A DNA stretch of 64,000 bases from Legionella rowbothamii (GTDB taxonomy: Bacteria > Pseudomonadota > Gammaproteobacteria > Legionellales > Legionellaceae): assembly GCF_900639985.1 (NCBI RefSeq), contig NZ_CAAAIM010000003.1, forward strand, positions 246,051 through 310,050, in the 5' to 3' direction. Shown in pieces: positions 7,921 to 17,160 of this stretch (position 1 is its first letter; each line of letters opens with the position of its first letter). Below the pieces are notes generated by a model, which worked only from the letters and a program-made list of their open reading frames with translations, did no database searches and had not been told where the DNA came from. The position numbers and the translations under genes are program-made.

Positions 7921-9852
7921 TTATTGTGATTTACGTACTCGTAAATACCATTCACAAAGCAGTCGTACCTGCTTGCGTGTATAGCCTTTCTCTATCATCC
8001 GAGAAATAAACTCCTCATGTTTTTTCTTGTCATCTTCAGATGCTTTGGCATTGAAGGAGATGACTGGCAGTAAATCCTCTGTGTTGGTAAACATTTTCTT
8101 TTCAATGACGGATCTTAATTTTTCATAACTATTCCACACTGGATTTTTACCGCGGTTATTTGCCCGTGCACGTAAAACAAAGTTCACTACTTCATTACGG
8201 AAGTCTTTAGGATTGGATATGCCTGCAGGTTTTTCTATTTTTTCTAGCTCTAAATTGAGTAAGCTGCGGTCAAAAATTTCTCCAGTGTCTGGATCGCGAT
8301 AATCTTGGTCCTGTATCCAGAAATCGGCATAAGTAATGTAGCGATCGAAAATGTTTTGTCCATACTCAGAATAAGACTCTAAGTATGCAGTTTGAATTTC
8401 TTTACCGATAAACTCAACATACTTCGCAGCTAAATATTCTTTAATAAAGCCTAAATAGCTTTCTTGAACTTCTTGAGGAAATTGCTCTTGTTCGATTTGG
8501 CGTTCCAACACGTACATTAAATGTACGGGGTTCGCTGCAACTTCACTGTGATCAAAGTTGAATACTTTGGACAGTATTTTGAAGGCAAACCGTGTGGAAA
8601 CCCCACTCATCCCTTCATCAACACCGGCAAAATCACGATATTCTTGATAGGATTTTGCTTTCGGATCGGTGTCTTTCAAGCTTTCACCATTATAGACACG
8701 CATTTTTGAATAAATACTGGAGTTTTGTGGTTCTTTCAAACGGGTTAATACTGAAAATTGAGCTAACATGTCCAATGTGCCTGGAGCGCAATGAGCTTGA
8801 GTTAATGAGCTGTTATCGATAAGTTTTTGATAAATCCGCGTTTCTTCAGTTACCCGTAAACAATAAGGTACTTTCACAATATTGATACGGTCAATAAAGG
8901 CTTCATTATTTTTATTGTTTCTAAAAGTTTGCCATTCGGATTCATTCGAGTGGGCTAAAATAATTCCTTCAAAGGGTATGGAGGATAAGCCCTCAGTGGC
9001 ATTATAGTTACCTTCCTGAGTTGCTGTAAGCAAAGGATGCAGCACTTTAATCGGTGCTTTAAACATTTCCACAAACTCTAAAAGGCCGCGGTTGGCACGG
9101 CATAAGCCTCCAGAGAAGCTGTATGCATCCGGGTCATCTTGTGAAAACTCTTCTAATTTACGAATATCTACTTTTCCCACGAGCGATGAAATATCTTGGT
9201 TGTTCTCATCGCCAGGCTCGGTTTTGGCCACTGCAATTTGCTTTAAACGAGAAGGTTTGACTTTAACCACTCTGAATTTGCTAATGTCGCCATTGAATTC
9301 ATGCAAGCGTTTTACGGCCCAAGGGGACATTAGGTAGCGTAAATGGCGAGCAGGAATACCAAAGCGTTCTTGCAGCAGTTCGGCGTCTTCAACTGGATTA
9401 AATAAGGATAAGGGGGATTCAAATACGGGGGAGCCTTTAATTGCATAAAAAGGAATATTTTCCATTAAATCTTTTAGCTTTTCTGCAATAGATGATTTAC
9501 CACCGCCTACAGGGCCCAGTAGATAAAGTACTTGTTTGGTTTCCTCTAGGCCTTGGGCTGCATGTTTTAAGAAGCCAACGATTTGTTCGATTGGTTCCTC
9601 CATGCCATAGAAATCTTTAAATACGGTATATCGTGGGATAATTTTATTGGAAAAAATACGTGATAAGACCGGGTCGTGTCGTGTATCAACCATTTCTGGT
9701 TCGCCTATGGCCATCAATAAGCGTTCCGCTGGATTAGCATATGCTGACGGATCGTTTTTGCACAATTCTAGATACTCATCCAAGCCCATCTCTTCTTCTT
9801 TGTTGTCAACAAAGCGCTTGGTATAGCCGGCCAAAAAATCTTGAGTGTTCAT
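7921..9852 (-). CDS. prkA: PrkA/YeaG serine protein kinase
   Basis: 643 aa, full length. The N-terminal AAA-like PrkA domain carries a P-loop GPVGGGKS at residues 113-120, and the C-terminal PrkA domain follows. Members phosphorylate proteins on Ser/Thr and respond to stress and starvation; an ATP-dependent protease activity has also been reported for the Bacillus protein. AAGGGGAT before ATG 9852 is a good ribosome binding site. It is the first gene of the operon with yeaH and ycgB. Confidence 0.93.
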   Translation of the reverse strand: MNTQDFLAGYTKRFVDNKEEEMGLDEYLELCKNDPSAYANPAERLLMAIGEPEMVDTRHDPVLSRIFSNKIIPRYTVFKDFYGMEEPIEQIVGFLKHAAQGLEETKQVLYLLGPVGGGKSSIAEKLKDLMENIPFYAIKGSPVFESPLSLFNPVEDAELLQERFGIPARHLRYLMSPWAVKRLHEFNGDISKFRVVKVKPSRLKQIAVAKTEPGDENNQDISSLVGKVDIRKLEEFSQDDPDAYSFSGGLCRANRGLLEFVEMFKAPIKVLHPLLTATQEGNYNATEGLSSIPFEGIILAHSNESEWQTFRNNKNNEAFIDRINIVKVPYCLRVTEETRIYQKLIDNSSLTQAHCAPGTLDMLAQFSVLTRLKEPQNSSIYSKMRVYNGESLKDTDPKAKSYQEYRDFAGVDEGMSGVSTRFAFKILSKVFNFDHSEVAANPVHLMYVLERQIEQEQFPQEVQESYLGFIKEYLAAKYVEFIGKEIQTAYLESYSEYGQNIFDRYITYADFWIQDQDYRDPDTGEIFDRSLLNLELEKIEKPAGISNPKDFRNEVVNFVLRARANNRGKNPVWNSYEKLRSVIEKKMFTNTEDLLPVISFNAKASEDDKKKHEEFISRMIEKGYTRKQVRLLCEWYLRVRKSQ

Positions 9853-10171
9853 GAGCCATCCCCTTAACTTATCCCTCAGCAGGATATAACGTGATTTCCG
9901 GTATCTCTGCTTCTTTTTATTTATTTTGCAAAGAAACTTCTTACATCAAGTATAGGCACTAATTTAAGTAGTTTTCCAGATAACTCAATAAACTTAAATG
10001 TTTTTTTATGTTTGGAATGCTAACTGCATTAATACAGCAATCGATTTTTGCATTCTCTGGCCTATAATTGACAAATATTTCTGTTGTTGTTCAACGCTTT
10101 TTTGCGATGTACTCATTGATTTATAGAAAACTTTAGGTAATTCTTATCCACAATTCGCGTTTTAAGGGAAA
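9853..10171. other. Divergent intergenic region between prkA and pepN
   Basis: This 319-base A/T-rich gap must hold promoters in both directions. On the minus strand CTATACTT (9955-9948) resembles a -10 element favoured by sigma S, with no -35 at the right distance. On the plus strand TATAAT at 10063-10068 is a possible pepN -10, also without a good -35. No small gene or repeat is apparent. Confidence 0.45.
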
Positions 10172-12772
10172 ATGATGACCACTTCAGACAGTACCATTTA
10201 TTTAAAAAACTATCAGGCACCTTTGTTTGCAGTCGATACTGTAGATTTAAATTTCGATTTATATGATGATCATGCTTTAGTGAGCAGTGAGCTTAAATTA
10301 ACGCGCCAACACGCAGGTGCCTTGCATTTATATGGTGAAGAGCTTGAATTAGTGAGCTTACACCTGAATGGTCAGCAATTAGAAGCATCTGGGTATCAGT
10401 TAACTGAGGATGGGTTAATCATTGAACATTGCCCTGATGAAGTGATGCTAAAGATTGTTACCCGTATTTACCCACAAAATAATACGCAATTATCCGGGCT
10501 TTATCGTTCTAACCATTTATTTTGTACTCAATGTGAGGCAGAAGGTTTTCGCCGGATTACCTATTTCCTCGACCGTCCTGATGTATTAGCCACTTATACC
10601 ACACGTATTTCTGCTGATAAACAGCAGTATCCAACACTATTATCCAATGGAAATTTAATTGATTCCGGGGATGAGGGGAATGGGCGGCATTGGGTGGTAT
10701 GGCAGGATCCTTTTAAGAAGCCCTCTTATCTGTTTGCATTGGTTGCTGGCAATTTAGCACAGATTAGCGATCAATTTGTTACCTGTTCTGGAAGAACCAT
10801 TGATTTACACATCTATGTTGAGCCTGGTAATGAAGATAAATGTGGACATGCAATGGAGTCTTTAAAAAAATCCATGCGTTGGGATGAGGAAGTTTATGGT
10901 CGCGAATACGATTTGGATATTTTCATGATCGTGGCGGTAAGCGACTTTAATATGGGGGCAATGGAGAATAAGGGCTTAAATATATTTAATTCTAAATACA
11001 TTTTAGCTCGTCCTGATACGGCAACTGATCAAGATTTTGCCGATGTTGAAGGGGTTGTCGCGCACGAGTATTTTCATAACTGGACCGGGAATCGTGTTAC
11101 TTGCCGTGACTGGTTCCAATTAAGTTTGAAAGAAGGATTGACGGTTTTTCGCGATCAAGAGTTTTCCCGTGATATGAATTCACGTGATGTGAACCGAATT
11201 ACCGATGTGAAGGTCTTACGTAGCAGCCAATTTCCAGAGGATGCCAGCTCCATGGCTCATCCGGTAAGACCAGAGTCTTATCAAGAAATCAATAATTTTT
11301 ATACCGCGACAGTTTATAATAAGGGGGCGGAAGTTATCCGCATGCAGCATACTTTATTAGGTAAAGAGCGCTATCGCAAAGGCATGGATTTATATTTTGA
11401 AAGGCATGATGGCCAGGCGGTAACAATTGATGATTTTGTTGCTGCAATGGAAGATGCTAATGGTGTTGATTTAACGCAATTCAAACGCTGGTATAGCCAA
11501 GCTGGGACGCCAGAGGTTAAGGTAAGTAGTCATTATGAGGAAGGGCAGTTGACCCTTAAAATGATACAAACTTGTCCTGCAACTCCAGAATGCAAGGATA
11601 AAAAGCCATTCCATATCCCTATTCGTATGGCTTTATTTGATGCTGCCGGGCAATTAATGCCAATTGAGCATGAACTTCTCGAGTTAAAAGAGACAGAGCA
11701 AAGCTTTAGCTTTAGCGGATTGCCTGAAAAGCCAGTAATTTCTTTATTACGTGAATTTTCTGCTCCCATTAAGTTGAAACATGAACTCAGTTGCGATGAG
11801 CTGATTTTCTTAGTGCGCTATGAAACTGATGGTTATGCAAAATGGGATGCTGCACAACGCTTAGTGTTAAATTGTATGAGTGAGTGCTTAAATTCATCCG
11901 AAGATAAGTGGCAGGTATCCGAGGCTTTAATTGCTGCATTAAGATATGTGTTACTCGATGACTCTTTAGATGCCGATTTGAGAGCTGAATTGCTCATGCC
12001 TCCTGGTTTTGAAGAGGTGGCGGCACTATTAGAGGCTGTAGATGTAACTAAGGTAGAAGCCGTTCGGGATTATTTCCGTACGCAATTGGGAACGCATTTA
12101 TATGTTGAAATCCAATCGCTCTATCAACAATTGTGGCAGGCGGAAGATCATCGCATGGATGGCCCAGCCTATGGTCGTAGGAAGTTACGTAACGTATGCT
12201 TGTGGCTAATGATGAAGGCGAATGAGATGGCTGCGATTGATGCCTGCCAGCAACAATTTCTTCATGCCAAAACCATGACAGATCAAATCGCGAGCTTTGC
12301 ACAATTGGTTAGTTGCTCCAACCACAAAATGCGCGAACAGGCGGTTAATGATTTTTATCAGCAATGGTCTAAGGACGAGCTCGTCTTGGATAAATGGTTT
12401 GCTATCCAGGCCGCCAGTGAACTTCCAAATGCTTTAGAGCAGGTGCGAAAATTGTTAACGCACCCAGATTTTAGTATAAAAAATCCTAATAAAGCACGCT
12501 CAGTAATTGGGGCATTTTGTATGGCTAATCCACGTAATTTCCATGCCCCTGATGGCAGCGGCTATCAGTTTTTAGCAGAGATGCTGCTGACTTTGGATAA
12601 TCTTAACCCGCAAATTGCTGCTCGGATGGCCAGCCCATTCACACGCTGGCAGCGCTATGATAAGCCACGCCAAATGCTAATGCGCCAACAGCTCGAGCAC
12701 TTAGCCAAACAGTCTTTATCTCGTGATTTGGCAGAAGTAGTATCTAAAAGCTTAGTGGCAGAAATAAAATAA
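10172..12772 (+). CDS. pepN: Aminopeptidase N (M1 family)
   Basis: 866 aa, matching E. coli-type PepN. The exopeptidase motif GAMENKGLN lies at 262-270. The zinc site is H298-E-Y-F-H302 with third ligand E321, that is HExxH with the Glu 18 residues after the motif. The protein lacks a signal peptide, so it acts in the cytoplasm, trimming N-terminal residues from peptides after protein turnover or import. Two ATGs lie in tandem at 10172 and 10175; TAAGGGA supports either. It is monocistronic, ending at a convergent hairpin. Confidence 0.95.
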   Translation: MMTTSDSTIYLKNYQAPLFAVDTVDLNFDLYDDHALVSSELKLTRQHAGALHLYGEELELVSLHLNGQQLEASGYQLTEDGLIIEHCPDEVMLKIVTRIYPQNNTQLSGLYRSNHLFCTQCEAEGFRRITYFLDRPDVLATYTTRISADKQQYPTLLSNGNLIDSGDEGNGRHWVVWQDPFKKPSYLFALVAGNLAQISDQFVTCSGRTIDLHIYVEPGNEDKCGHAMESLKKSMRWDEEVYGREYDLDIFMIVAVSDFNMGAMENKGLNIFNSKYILARPDTATDQDFADVEGVVAHEYFHNWTGNRVTCRDWFQLSLKEGLTVFRDQEFSRDMNSRDVNRITDVKVLRSSQFPEDASSMAHPVRPESYQEINNFYTATVYNKGAEVIRMQHTLLGKERYRKGMDLYFERHDGQAVTIDDFVAAMEDANGVDLTQFKRWYSQAGTPEVKVSSHYEEGQLTLKMIQTCPATPECKDKKPFHIPIRMALFDAAGQLMPIEHELLELKETEQSFSFSGLPEKPVISLLREFSAPIKLKHELSCDELIFLVRYETDGYAKWDAAQRLVLNCMSECLNSSEDKWQVSEALIAALRYVLLDDSLDADLRAELLMPPGFEEVAALLEAVDVTKVEAVRDYFRTQLGTHLYVEIQSLYQQLWQAEDHRMDGPAYGRRKLRNVCLWLMMKANEMAAIDACQQQFLHAKTMTDQIASFAQLVSCSNHKMREQAVNDFYQQWSKDELVLDKWFAIQAASELPNALEQVRKLLTHPDFSIKNPNKARSVIGAFCMANPRNFHAPDGSGYQFLAEMLLTLDNLNPQIAARMASPFTRWQRYDKPRQMLMRQQLEHLAKQSLSRDLAEVVSKSLVAEIK

Positions 12773-12791
12773 CGTAGCTGGCAACGAAAAG

Positions 12792-12821
12792 GGTAGACTG
12801 GACTGAAAAGCCCAGTCTACC
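12792..12821. terminator. Bidirectional hairpin between pepN and the 2H-like gene
   Basis: GGTAGACTGG (12792-12801) pairs with CCAGTCTACC (12812-12821) around a 10-nt loop. On the minus strand it is followed by CTTTTCG, a short T-run. It lies between two converging genes. Confidence 0.6.
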
Positions 12822-12914
12822 ATTAAGTAGGCTTGCCGATGGGGCAATCATTAGTATAAATTAGAAACTGTGGCCGAATTAGCGGAGTGTAATACGGAAT
12901 CTGATACCTGTTTC

Positions 12915-13661
12915 CTATTCTAAATTAAACGATTTTAACTCTTTTACAATCTGCCCTTGTGAATCAGCAATCCCCACTCCAATGGCAAATGCCGTAGCAC
13001 GGACATGAAGTTGATGATTTTTAGCAAATTGAGGGATTAATTTTTGTAATTGATTATACAATTGCACACTTTCATATTTATTCAAATGATCCGCAGTAAA
13101 CACGGAAAAATGAGGCTTATAATAATTTAAAACTGTAGGGCTACCATATTGATTAAATAGAATTTGTCGCTCTACATCGCGAGTTGCCCATACAGGAATG
13201 CGGGCTTCCTTATCACGTAAGTGCGATAATGCTTCTAAAGCTTTGTTGCTTAACCCTTGTATTTGTGGAACATTGGTTACTGAAAGCATAACATAGCCAT
13301 TAGGAGACGGTAGCAGGCGTGAGGTAAGAAGAGGTATTTGCTTTGCTTGTTTTGCTAAATTTGCTGTACGTTTAATAATATTAGGAATTTGGGCCTCATT
13401 ATAATTAGCCATGTATAAGGTGAGATGCAAAGGGCTTTTTTCAATATGGGGCGTGATTTGATACGTATCAAAAACCTGTTCCTGGGTTAAAAATTGGTTA
13501 AAGTCTTTAATCAGTGTTGCCACATCATTGTCTGGTTTCAATTTAAGATAAACATTAATTGATTGACTGCCTGCGATGGATGTACTAGCAATAACAGAAC
13601 AGATTAAGAGGAGGGTGTAGTGTTTCAGCGTTTTGCAGTGATGGGTAATCCGATACATCAT
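12915..13661 (-). CDS. Exported 2H-phosphoesterase-like protein
   Basis: 248 aa. Residues 1-32 look like a signal peptide or membrane anchor, so the domain would face the periplasm or outside. Two H-x-[S/T] motifs spaced as in the 2H/LigT superfamily are visible: H79-L-T81 (in PLHLTLYMA) and H184-F-S186 (in KPHFSVF). Members cleave 2',3'-cyclic phosphates or related bonds; the substrate here is unknown. The start ATG-ATG at 13661 has a GGAG site 8 bases upstream and lies inside aroE on the other strand, so the genes overlap by 42 bases at their 5' ends. Confidence 0.65.
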   Translation of the reverse strand: MMYRITHHCKTLKHYTLLLICSVIASTSIAGSQSINVYLKLKPDNDVATLIKDFNQFLTQEQVFDTYQITPHIEKSPLHLTLYMANYNEAQIPNIIKRTANLAKQAKQIPLLTSRLLPSPNGYVMLSVTNVPQIQGLSNKALEALSHLRDKEARIPVWATRDVERQILFNQYGSPTVLNYYKPHFSVFTADHLNKYESVQLYNQLQKLIPQFAKNHQLHVRATAFAIGVGIADSQGQIVKELKSFNLE

Positions 13662-14414
13662 AGTTTATCTCCAATAATTCATCAGTATTTCGCAAAGCAA
13701 GCAGGTATTCAACTTACCTATGCAAAAATTAAAGCAGATGAACAGTCCTTTGAACAGCAGCTAACGGATTTTTTTCACCAGCAAGGGCGGGGTGTTAACG
13801 TTACTTTACCATTTAAGCAGCGCGCTTTCCTGGTGGCTCAGCAGGTTACAGAACGTTGTAAGCAAGCAGGGGCGGCCAATACTTTATGGATGAATGACAA
13901 TCAATTGCACGCGGATAATACGGATGGGGTGGGTTTAATTCGTGATTTACACCATTATATTAATTTGCCAGACAAGCGTGTAGCCATATTAGGTGCAGGG
14001 GGGGCGGCTCGAGGAATAATTCATCCTTTATTACAAAACAAGCTCGCTGAATTAGTTATTGTAAATCGCACGCCAGCCAAAGGCATGGAGCTGCAACGAT
14101 TATTCCCAGAAATCCAAGTGCAGAGCATTAATCAGCTAAGCGGGGCTTTTGATTTAATCATCAATGCAACCTCTGCAAGTCTAGCGGGGGAGTTGCCCTC
14201 TTTGCCACAAGAATGCCTTATAGAAAAACCATTTTGCTATGACTTATCCTATAAAAAACAAGAAGGTACCGCTTTTGTGCATTATGCAAAAGAGGCTGGG
14301 TGTGAAGCTGTTGATGGCTTAGGAATGCTAGTCGAACAAGCCGCAGAGGCATTTCTTATTTGGCATGGGTTTAAACCAGACACCCAAACAGTGCTAAAAC
14401 AATTAAGAACATAA
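13620..14414 (+). CDS. aroE: Shikimate dehydrogenase
   Basis: 264 aa; reduces 3-dehydroshikimate to shikimate with NADPH in aromatic amino acid synthesis. Visible are the N-terminal substrate motif GNPIHHS, catalytic K67 in NVTLPFK, D102 in NTDG, the dinucleotide loop GAGGAAR (125-131) and NRT. The start is GTG 13620, preceded by a strong AAGAGGAGG at 13606-13614. Alignment of the N-terminus with E. coli AroE (FAVMGNP against YAVFGNP) supports this start although it overlaps the divergent 2H-like gene. Confidence 0.94.
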   Translation: MFQRFAVMGNPIHHSLSPIIHQYFAKQAGIQLTYAKIKADEQSFEQQLTDFFHQQGRGVNVTLPFKQRAFLVAQQVTERCKQAGAANTLWMNDNQLHADNTDGVGLIRDLHHYINLPDKRVAILGAGGAARGIIHPLLQNKLAELVIVNRTPAKGMELQRLFPEIQVQSINQLSGAFDLIINATSASLAGELPSLPQECLIEKPFCYDLSYKKQEGTAFVHYAKEAGCEAVDGLGMLVEQAAEAFLIWHGFKPDTQTVLKQLRT

Positions 14415-14423
14415 AAACAATGT

Positions 14424-14447
14424 CACCTGGTTGCTTCCAACCAGGTG
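14424..14447. terminator. Convergent hairpin after aroE (recurring CCTGGTTG module, copy 1)
   Basis: CACCTGGTTG (14424-14433) and CAACCAGGTG (14438-14447) form a perfect 10-bp stem with tetraloop CTTC. On the minus strand a TTGTTTTTAT tract follows. The same core occurs at 27517 and 59338. Confidence 0.7.
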
Positions 14448-14459
14448 TGATGCCACATG

Positions 14460-15647
14460 CTATTCAAAAAAATTAACAACCGTCTTCGCATTATTAATTG
14501 TATCTTGAAAACCTAATTCAAGCAGTTCCCGTGTAAATTCACGTTCAAATAACAGGAAGCTTAAGAGATCTCCTGAATGGTTTTTAGCCCCTAAAACATT
14601 CAGCAAATACCGCAGTAATACAGGCAATGAAGTAAAATGGGCCTGCGCAATCGAAGCCACATCTTTACTCGGACGTAAATGCACCGTATTTATTGGTCTC
14701 CACGGAGAGTAGCGCTTCTTCCACATGGATAAGAGCATGGCGATTTCATTCATGCGATTAACCATTTCAATATCACGATCAAGGTTATCCAAAAACAAAC
14801 CATTCAGCATACTACCAAGAATATGTGCAAAAGGAATGTCACTATGTTTAGCGGGCTCATCGATATCTGCAAAAGTCGGCAATGCCCGAGTACCTAAAAT
14901 CATAATCTTATCCACTTCAAAACGAATTGCCCCACGCAGGGGTGATACTAAGCCAACGCTCCCATCGCCATAATGAAATCCATCCAAAGGTATTGTTGGA
15001 AAGAATAAGGGTAAGGCACTGGAGGCTAAAATATGTTCCGCTTTGATTTCGGTCCGTTGACTGCTGTGTCGTGGATAATGCCAATCAGTAAAATCTGGAC
15101 TATTGTGTGCATAAAAAGAAATGGTCTGGTTGGTTTGATAGCAGTTGCTAATGATTTCCAAGGTATTAAGATGTCCCTCACTGATGTTTTTTGCAATGCG
15201 AGAAAAATCCATTGTTTCTTCAATAAGTTCTTTTAATGGCGTGGTATCCAGTAAATGCCCGGTTTCCCGCTGTTTTATAATTAAAGTGCTGACATTACGC
15301 ATCACCGATTTACCCAGCTCGTAATTGCTCGCTTTATAGATTTGCTGACAATGGATTTCACTCCAAAGCATTTCTAATTTGTCTAATGCTCTGGGGAAGT
15401 CGTCCGCATTCTCCGCAAGAACAACCGCATTAATACTGCCCACGCTAACACCACTGATCAGACTAAATGGCAGTTGTTTAACTTGTAAAATATGGCCAAT
15501 CGCTTTAAGAACACCCGCCTGATATGCACCACGGGCACCACCACCTGCTAGATAAAGGGCTTTTTTAGCCGTCATATTATTTTTGCTACTGTTAATGATT
15601 TCTAAGAGAAAATATAGTTGAGATCGCAGTCGATTAGCAAGCATCAT
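14460..15647 (-). CDS. Patatin-like phospholipase family protein
   Basis: 395 aa. The patatin features are all present: oxyanion hole GGGARG (35-40), nucleophile S68 in GVSVG, and catalytic D228 in YGDGS. No signal peptide is evident. Legionella encodes several patatin-like phospholipases, some injected by Dot/Icm; whether this one is an effector or a housekeeping lipase cannot be decided from sequence. The start at 15647 has only a weak AAGAAAA site; an in-frame ATG at residue 25 lies closer to the domain but lacks any site. Confidence 0.85.
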   Translation of the reverse strand: MMLANRLRSQLYFLLEIINSSKNNMTAKKALYLAGGGARGAYQAGVLKAIGHILQVKQLPFSLISGVSVGSINAVVLAENADDFPRALDKLEMLWSEIHCQQIYKASNYELGKSVMRNVSTLIIKQRETGHLLDTTPLKELIEETMDFSRIAKNISEGHLNTLEIISNCYQTNQTISFYAHNSPDFTDWHYPRHSSQRTEIKAEHILASSALPLFFPTIPLDGFHYGDGSVGLVSPLRGAIRFEVDKIMILGTRALPTFADIDEPAKHSDIPFAHILGSMLNGLFLDNLDRDIEMVNRMNEIAMLLSMWKKRYSPWRPINTVHLRPSKDVASIAQAHFTSLPVLLRYLLNVLGAKNHSGDLLSFLLFEREFTRELLELGFQDTINNAKTVVNFFE

Positions 15648-15708
15648 CAGATTTTCTTAAGTTTTTATTGCTATATTAAAAATGAATAAAGTTATTTTTA
15701 GGTGAGCT

Positions 15709-17067
15709 ATGGGAGCGGAGGAGAGTAGGGCTGCTATTTCGGTCGAACAAGCAAACGATTTGTTAATCCAAATGCAAGCACCAGTACTTTACGATATAAA
15801 AAAGCCTACAGTTTCTGTGCCTCTTTTGAAAAGGATTCCTTTTGTCTCGCAATTTGTTAAAAATGCTAGTGAATTAGGGGAGCAGGCAATACATGTGGGA
15901 AATTCATTCACTGAAATACCCGGTCTGAAGGCACCTAGTCATCTTAACCATGGATTTCATTGGGGCGGAGCTGCTTTAGCCGCGCTGGATTTTCTTCTTA
16001 TTCCCATGATTTATTTGTCATCCTATATTTATGGCGAGAAAGTTCCCTTTACCTTAAATAATAATGCGCGTTGGATGTATTCAGGCGTATTGCTTGGTCT
16101 TACCCTTACCTCTATTTTAGTGCCTGCAGCAGCAACACCAATTGGTCTTGTTCTTGGTGGGGTAAGCATGGGCTTAAGCTCCTTTTTATTGGGTAAAGCC
16201 ATTTACGAACGCTATCATTTAGGAAAAGAAAGAAGAGCGTTGGCTACCGAAATCGTCAAGGCTGAAGGGGAAATGTCTCTACTTCAAGAGCAGGCGAATC
16301 TATTGCAGGAATCTCTTGCTCAGGCCACAGCTACGGAAGAACAAAAAGCGCTTTGTGCACAGATTGATGTCTTGAAAAAGCAATATGATGAGCAAAAAAA
16401 TAAAATAACAGGGTTAAAGGAACGAGAAGTAGTCGTTAATGAAAAAATCAAAAAATTGGAATTCATCCATATTTTGGATAAAGGGCTTGGTGTTGGTTTT
16501 GCCTCCCTAGCGATGGTAGGTTTAGTTTTGTCTTTATTTTTTCCCGCAGTTGGTTTTCCAATATTGGCAGGAGTTGGAGTGGCGAGTGCTGCTTATATTG
16601 CCGCTCGCATCGTTGGTCCTATACTTCGTGATGCCGGAAACTGGGTTATGGATAAGTTACGCAATGTCTTGGGAAATAGTGAAGCAGAAAAAAAAGATGC
16701 ACGGGGTTTAGAAAATACATTGGAACCTACAAATGTGAATATGGCGCAGGAGAGCGAGTCTCTTGGTGAAACCCCAAATGCAGAATTAAATTCAACTGGT
16801 GCTATGTTAGAGCATCTTCTAGGGACGCGAGAAGCAGTTATTGCCAGCCTGAGCCATGAGCAAACAACTGCTCTGGCTGATGATTTATTGAATGCTGAAG
16901 AGGATATTGCTATTGATGAACAGGTTATAGCTCATAACACTCATGTTGGTGAGCCTGAGGAAGACTCAGAGGATACTGAGCGAGAAGGAGACTCTAATCG
17001 TGATGGTGATTCTGAAGGAAGGAATGCATCAAATGGTGAAGAAGAAAACCGATTTGCCTCTTTTTAG
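15709..17067 (+). CDS. Membrane protein with two hydrophobic hairpins flanking a coiled coil
   Basis: 452 aa, not recognised. Hydrophobic blocks lie at about 86-107 and 124-162, a long Glu/Lys/Gln coiled coil at 168-252, and another hydrophobic hairpin at 258-300. The last 120 residues are soluble and very acidic, ending in Glu-rich clusters and ENRFASF. This layout fits host-membrane-targeted Legionella proteins, and the acidic end resembles an E-block translocation signal; both points are inference. AGGTGAG at 15700-15706 supports ATG 15709. It stands alone between genes on other strands or with other functions. Confidence 0.75.
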   Translation: MGAEESRAAISVEQANDLLIQMQAPVLYDIKKPTVSVPLLKRIPFVSQFVKNASELGEQAIHVGNSFTEIPGLKAPSHLNHGFHWGGAALAALDFLLIPMIYLSSYIYGEKVPFTLNNNARWMYSGVLLGLTLTSILVPAAATPIGLVLGGVSMGLSSFLLGKAIYERYHLGKERRALATEIVKAEGEMSLLQEQANLLQESLAQATATEEQKALCAQIDVLKKQYDEQKNKITGLKEREVVVNEKIKKLEFIHILDKGLGVGFASLAMVGLVLSLFFPAVGFPILAGVGVASAAYIAARIVGPILRDAGNWVMDKLRNVLGNSEAEKKDARGLENTLEPTNVNMAQESESLGETPNAELNSTGAMLEHLLGTREAVIASLSHEQTTALADDLLNAEEDIAIDEQVIAHNTHVGEPEEDSEDTEREGDSNRDGDSEGRNASNGEEENRFASF

Positions 17068-17160
17068 GAACAGGTTACCAACCTTCTTGCCATAAGACGC
17101 ATTGCAAAAAGTAAAAAATTATTTTAAGTTTAAATATTATCTTCTAGGGAAGGAAGACTC

